Source: Lanius collurio
Lineage: Eukaryota; Chordata; Aves; Passeriformes; Laniidae
NCBI GenBank assembly: GCA_020086605.1
Contig: JACBWW010000017.1
Coordinates: forward strand, 11,148,032 to 11,212,031
DNA: 64,000 bases
Direction of reading: 5' to 3'
The notes below the pieces were generated by a model, which searched no databases, was not told the origin of the DNA, and was given only the letters and a program-made list of their open reading frames with translations. Both the position numbers and the translations under genes were made by a program. Positions within the stretch are counted from its first letter, which is position 1; every line of letters begins with the position of its first letter. Below, piece after piece: positions 60,901 to 64,000 of this stretch.

Positions 60901-63900
60901 CACTCCCTTTTTCTGGTACCCTCAATTTTAAATTAATTTCTCTGTATCAATGATTTCAGAACCTTTAACAAGGGTTTTGGCTAACCATAACCATGTCAAC
61001 TACATATCCATCCCTCTTGTCCACCTACCCTGTGACTCTTTTGGAGAAATCAGAAGTGTGGCATCAAGCCTGCAGGTTGGGAACTCTCTGGACTCATCCC
61101 AGAGCTGCACCCTCCTTCCCAACTGCCCCCACACTGAAGCAGTCCTGAGCAATAAATATCTGAATGTCACAGATTGCTCAGTGACTTCATTATCATGTTA
61201 TCCATGAGGAAGACTACATTTTACCTGGGGCCTGCTCATTCTGCCCCCACCTCCACTCTTTTAAGGCAGTTTCCTTTTGGAAGGGAGCAGAGCTGGACTG
61301 AAGTGAACTTGTCCAACCTCCTATGCTGTGAACGAACACAGTTACCTAAAGGCATCGCTTTTTTGTTCCATGACCTTATTTTCTTCAAGTGCCACTTCCA
61401 TATATTAATCAACTCCCAGTATTACAGAAAGCTTCTTGTTTCAGATGCTTGAAAAAACATGCTTTAATAGTTTTCATGGACCTTGTAGATTCCTCCCTAG
61501 ACTCTTGGTTTGGCCCTCTCTAGTGTATCTGGATTAAGCCTGCTAGAACCTAATATACTTTTTATTCTCAGTGCTGGGCACCATTTGAACTTTGAGAAAA
61601 GGTTACCTTCCTCTTTCTGTACTTCCATTTACTGCACCATCTAATCACACAAACTCTCTTGATCTTTCACACAAGTCAACCACTTGCAGGTTATGTGGTG
61701 ATTTCAAGGCTTCAAGAAAAATCACACCTCTCTTGGCTGTCCCTTTCCATTTCTTTTTTAGTATTAAGGAACATTCTTACAGACATGCCAGTTGGGGGGG
61801 AGGGAGATGGGAGGGGCCTTCAAAGCAACTATGAAGGACTTGTTTTGGACAGCTGAAACATTCCTGCAGGAATGAAGTACAGTCTGATTGCTGGTAGAGG
61901 AATTCCTCAAAAGCAGTATTTCCAGTGTCTTAATTTGGGTACAGTACATCATTTAGGACAAGTCAAAACCACTTTCCCTTGCAAGCTCTCCAACAATGTG
62001 GTCCGTGATATTTCTGCTGTCTAACAAAAATGTCATACTGTAACTGCAACTGCAACTTCTTGTACAAACTTAACTTCTCTAAAAGGAGGACCAAGCATTC
62101 CTTTGGTCTTTCTGGAATCTGGCAGTCTTACAGCATAATTTAAAAGGCACCTCCACATCCTTCAAATCCTATTATCTATTAATACAATCACTGTGGGCAA
62201 TGATTTTATTGTGACCTTGAGGGGACAACAAAGTTCAACTGGGGATGATGTGGTTGTATGTATGTGCATATATTTGCATATTAATACCAGAGCACAAGAG
62301 CAGCCTGAAGTGAAAGCTGTATCACTCCCCCTTCAGCAATCACAGCTTTTATTTTTGTACCTCTGCAGCTCACTTACGTGCTGCATTCTCCACTCTAAGT
62401 ACCTAATTAAGTACATTATAATTTTTCCCCATTGTATGCTGTGCTATAAGATACTTCAGTTTGTGAGAACTCAACAATGTTTACAGCCAAATGAAACACT
62501 CCTTCTGAAAACAAATTCATTTGGGCTAAGTTTGGGTATTAATAAGATTACTTTGTTCTTTTCTTTAATAAAAGCGCAGAAGATGTAAGAATAAGACAAG
62601 TCAGATGTATTAATGATGCATATTCTTTATTGCATTTTAAAATCATATTTCCTATTGACATACACAACTAGAATTAGCTTTCATATTAGAAATATCTACA
62701 TGAATGTCCATCTCCATTCAATTCTATCCAGGTCAGTATTGACTAATGGGAAATGACAATGACTGAAACCGAATTTTTAGTTCTTTATATACCAACACTT
62801 GTATCATCAAATATCTAAGTGATTTCAAGATCAGTACATTGCAAACACATTTAACTTGAATCCTACAAGTGTCAAAAAAAGTATAAGGTCATGTCACCTA
62901 ACAGAGATGATACACAAGTCTGATACATAAAGTTCCCCAGGGACAGCTCTATAGAACAAAAAATCTTACCAATAGCCATAAGCCATAAAACAAAATCACA
63001 TTTACGCATCTCAATAGTGCTCACTGAGATTAAACTGTAACTAAAATAGCCTACTAGCCCTTTCAAAAAAGAGTTCAAAGAGTAATTGAAAACATTTATT
63101 ATCTATTGTAATTCTTACAGAATTTAGTTTTCAGTCTTTGTTATTCACACGCATTTAATAACTTCCTTTGGTTTCTTCCTGCCATGAGGCAAAATCTGAA
63201 AAGATTACTTGCATCCTAAAAGTGAAACCAAAACAACCCTACTCAAATCAAAGCAATTTTAAGTCAAATTGACACTAAAATTAAAGACATTCACAGCCAA
63301 GTCTTGACATTTATTATACATCAAAGGTAATTAATACACAAATATTTTGACAGGATATCTTGAAGCTGAAGAAACTCTGAATTTTATATTTTCAAATATC
63401 TGAATCAAGGCTTGAATACTATACTGAAGTCTCAGGTGAAGATTTTCAGTAGCTGTTTGAATGTATAAATATGAAGAACTATAATGTATTCATCAAACCC
63501 CATAATCCTTATCAGAACTCCTATTCATCAATCCATATTAGCAGCAGGAAATGTTTACCATGCAGAAAACTCCAATATAATTTCCAGGTTAAGAAAATAT
63601 ACTTTCTCAGCTGTCTAGTAAACAAGTTAGGAAAACATTATTCCATCAGATTTTTCAAGGGGCCTTGGTAAGCCCCAAGTTGCACTGCTTTTTTCCCCTC
63701 ACACTTCTGAAATGCATATTTTCACCTAGAGTACTTCTAAATTTCTTATGGATTAAAAGAAAATTCCATTATATTTAAAGGTAAGCCACTGAATAAGCAA
63801 ACCAATTCACTCAATGATGAACAGGGGTAATTTTATCAGCTTATCACCTTCAGTGGAAATTATACATGGTCTCCAGACAAGAAAATTTTAGTAGCCTTAG

Positions 63901-64000
63901 AGACCAAAAAAAGCATTAAAAAAAATGTTTGAAAGTTGACCAAAGTACATCCATTCTGTTGTATGTCTTTAATTGTATTGCTGTTTAAGAAACTTTCCAC
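60901..64000. other. Intron 1 segment to window edge, no gene seen
   Basis: The segment is AT-rich. A G-run block lies at 61794-61816. Short frames at 60950-61207, 61174-61452, 61592-61856 and 62193-62588 have no recognisable domain. No promoter, CpG island or first exon is present before the right edge. Confidence 0.8.
61794..61816 (+). other. G-quadruplex-type motif
   Basis: A run of seven G is followed by GGG, GGG and GGGG separated by A, AGAT and A (about 61794-61816), meeting the usual four-run rule. It is on the template strand of ZEB1. Folding is inference. Confidence 0.55.

Larger units (their letters stand above)
20015..64000 (-). other. ZEB1 intron 1, partial (about 44 kb)
   Basis: Everything upstream of the exon 2 acceptor in this window belongs to the first intron, which is very large in other vertebrates too (family knowledge). 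I looked for the first coding exon, which should be GC-rich and begin with a MADGPRCKRRK-type sequence, and for a CpG island. Neither is present, so the promoter lies to the right of 64000. Contents are listed separately: a GC-rich patch, CR1 copies, diverged CR1-like relics, a tandem repeat, hairpin and G-rich motifs, and a purine-skewed tract. Confidence 0.88.

Noticed and set aside
20015..64000. An alternative first exon or promoter of ZEB1 in intron 1
   Set aside because: No CpG island and no ATG-containing exon with a phase-1 donor could be supported; transcript data would be needed.
1..64000. CRISPR arrays, tRNA or rRNA genes, operons
   Set aside because: No spaced direct repeats, cloverleaf-like sequences or rRNA segments were seen; the window is a vertebrate intron/exon landscape.

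Overview
The window comes from a vertebrate nuclear genome, almost certainly a bird. It is AT-rich and intron-dominated, and its main interspersed repeats are chicken-repeat-1 (CR1) LINEs plus one avian-type endogenous retroviral LTR. There is no bacterial-style gene packing. The only gene I can support is ZEB1 (delta-EF1/TCF8), the zinc-finger E-box-binding homeobox repressor, read on the minus strand. Both gene ends lie outside the window. The first coding exon is to the right of 64000, and the last two exons, which carry the C-terminal zinc fingers and the acidic tail, are to the left of 1.

Six consecutive coding exons are present. In gene order (exon numbers follow the mammalian gene, from memory) they are exon 2 (20014-19814), exon 3 (14713-14651), exon 4 (13025-12864), exon 5 (10005-9803), exon 6 (4232-4127) and exon 7 (3095-1285). 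All have GT/AG borders and consistent phase, and together they encode about 848 residues without a stop. In order these are the acidic N-terminal region, zinc fingers 1-2, finger 3, finger 4 (CCHC), linkers, the divergent homeodomain and the CtBP-binding PxDLS-type motifs.

The introns hold most of the sequence. Intron 5 carries a solo-like LTR (about 5333-5844) followed by a GC-rich coding-like stretch of unknown origin. Intron 4 carries the 3' end of a CR1. Everything right of 20014, about 44 kb, is intron 1. It begins with a GC-rich patch (20043-20640) only 28 bp upstream of the exon 2 acceptor. It then holds several CR1 copies in both orientations (about 33.4-34.1, 40.7-41.1, 44.6-45.3, 46.9-47.1 and 49.7-51.2 kb), two more diverged CR1-like relics (about 26.5-27.1 and 60.6-60.9 kb), a purine-skewed tract (about 56.7-57.3 kb) and a 26-bp tandem repeat (39.08-39.14 kb).

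I found no tRNA, rRNA, CRISPR array or second protein-coding gene. I do not see a previously undescribed system. The more unusual signals are the CpG-dense exon 5, the coding-like GC-rich stretch after the LTR, the GC-rich patch beside exon 2, and the inverted CR1 pairs in intron 1.
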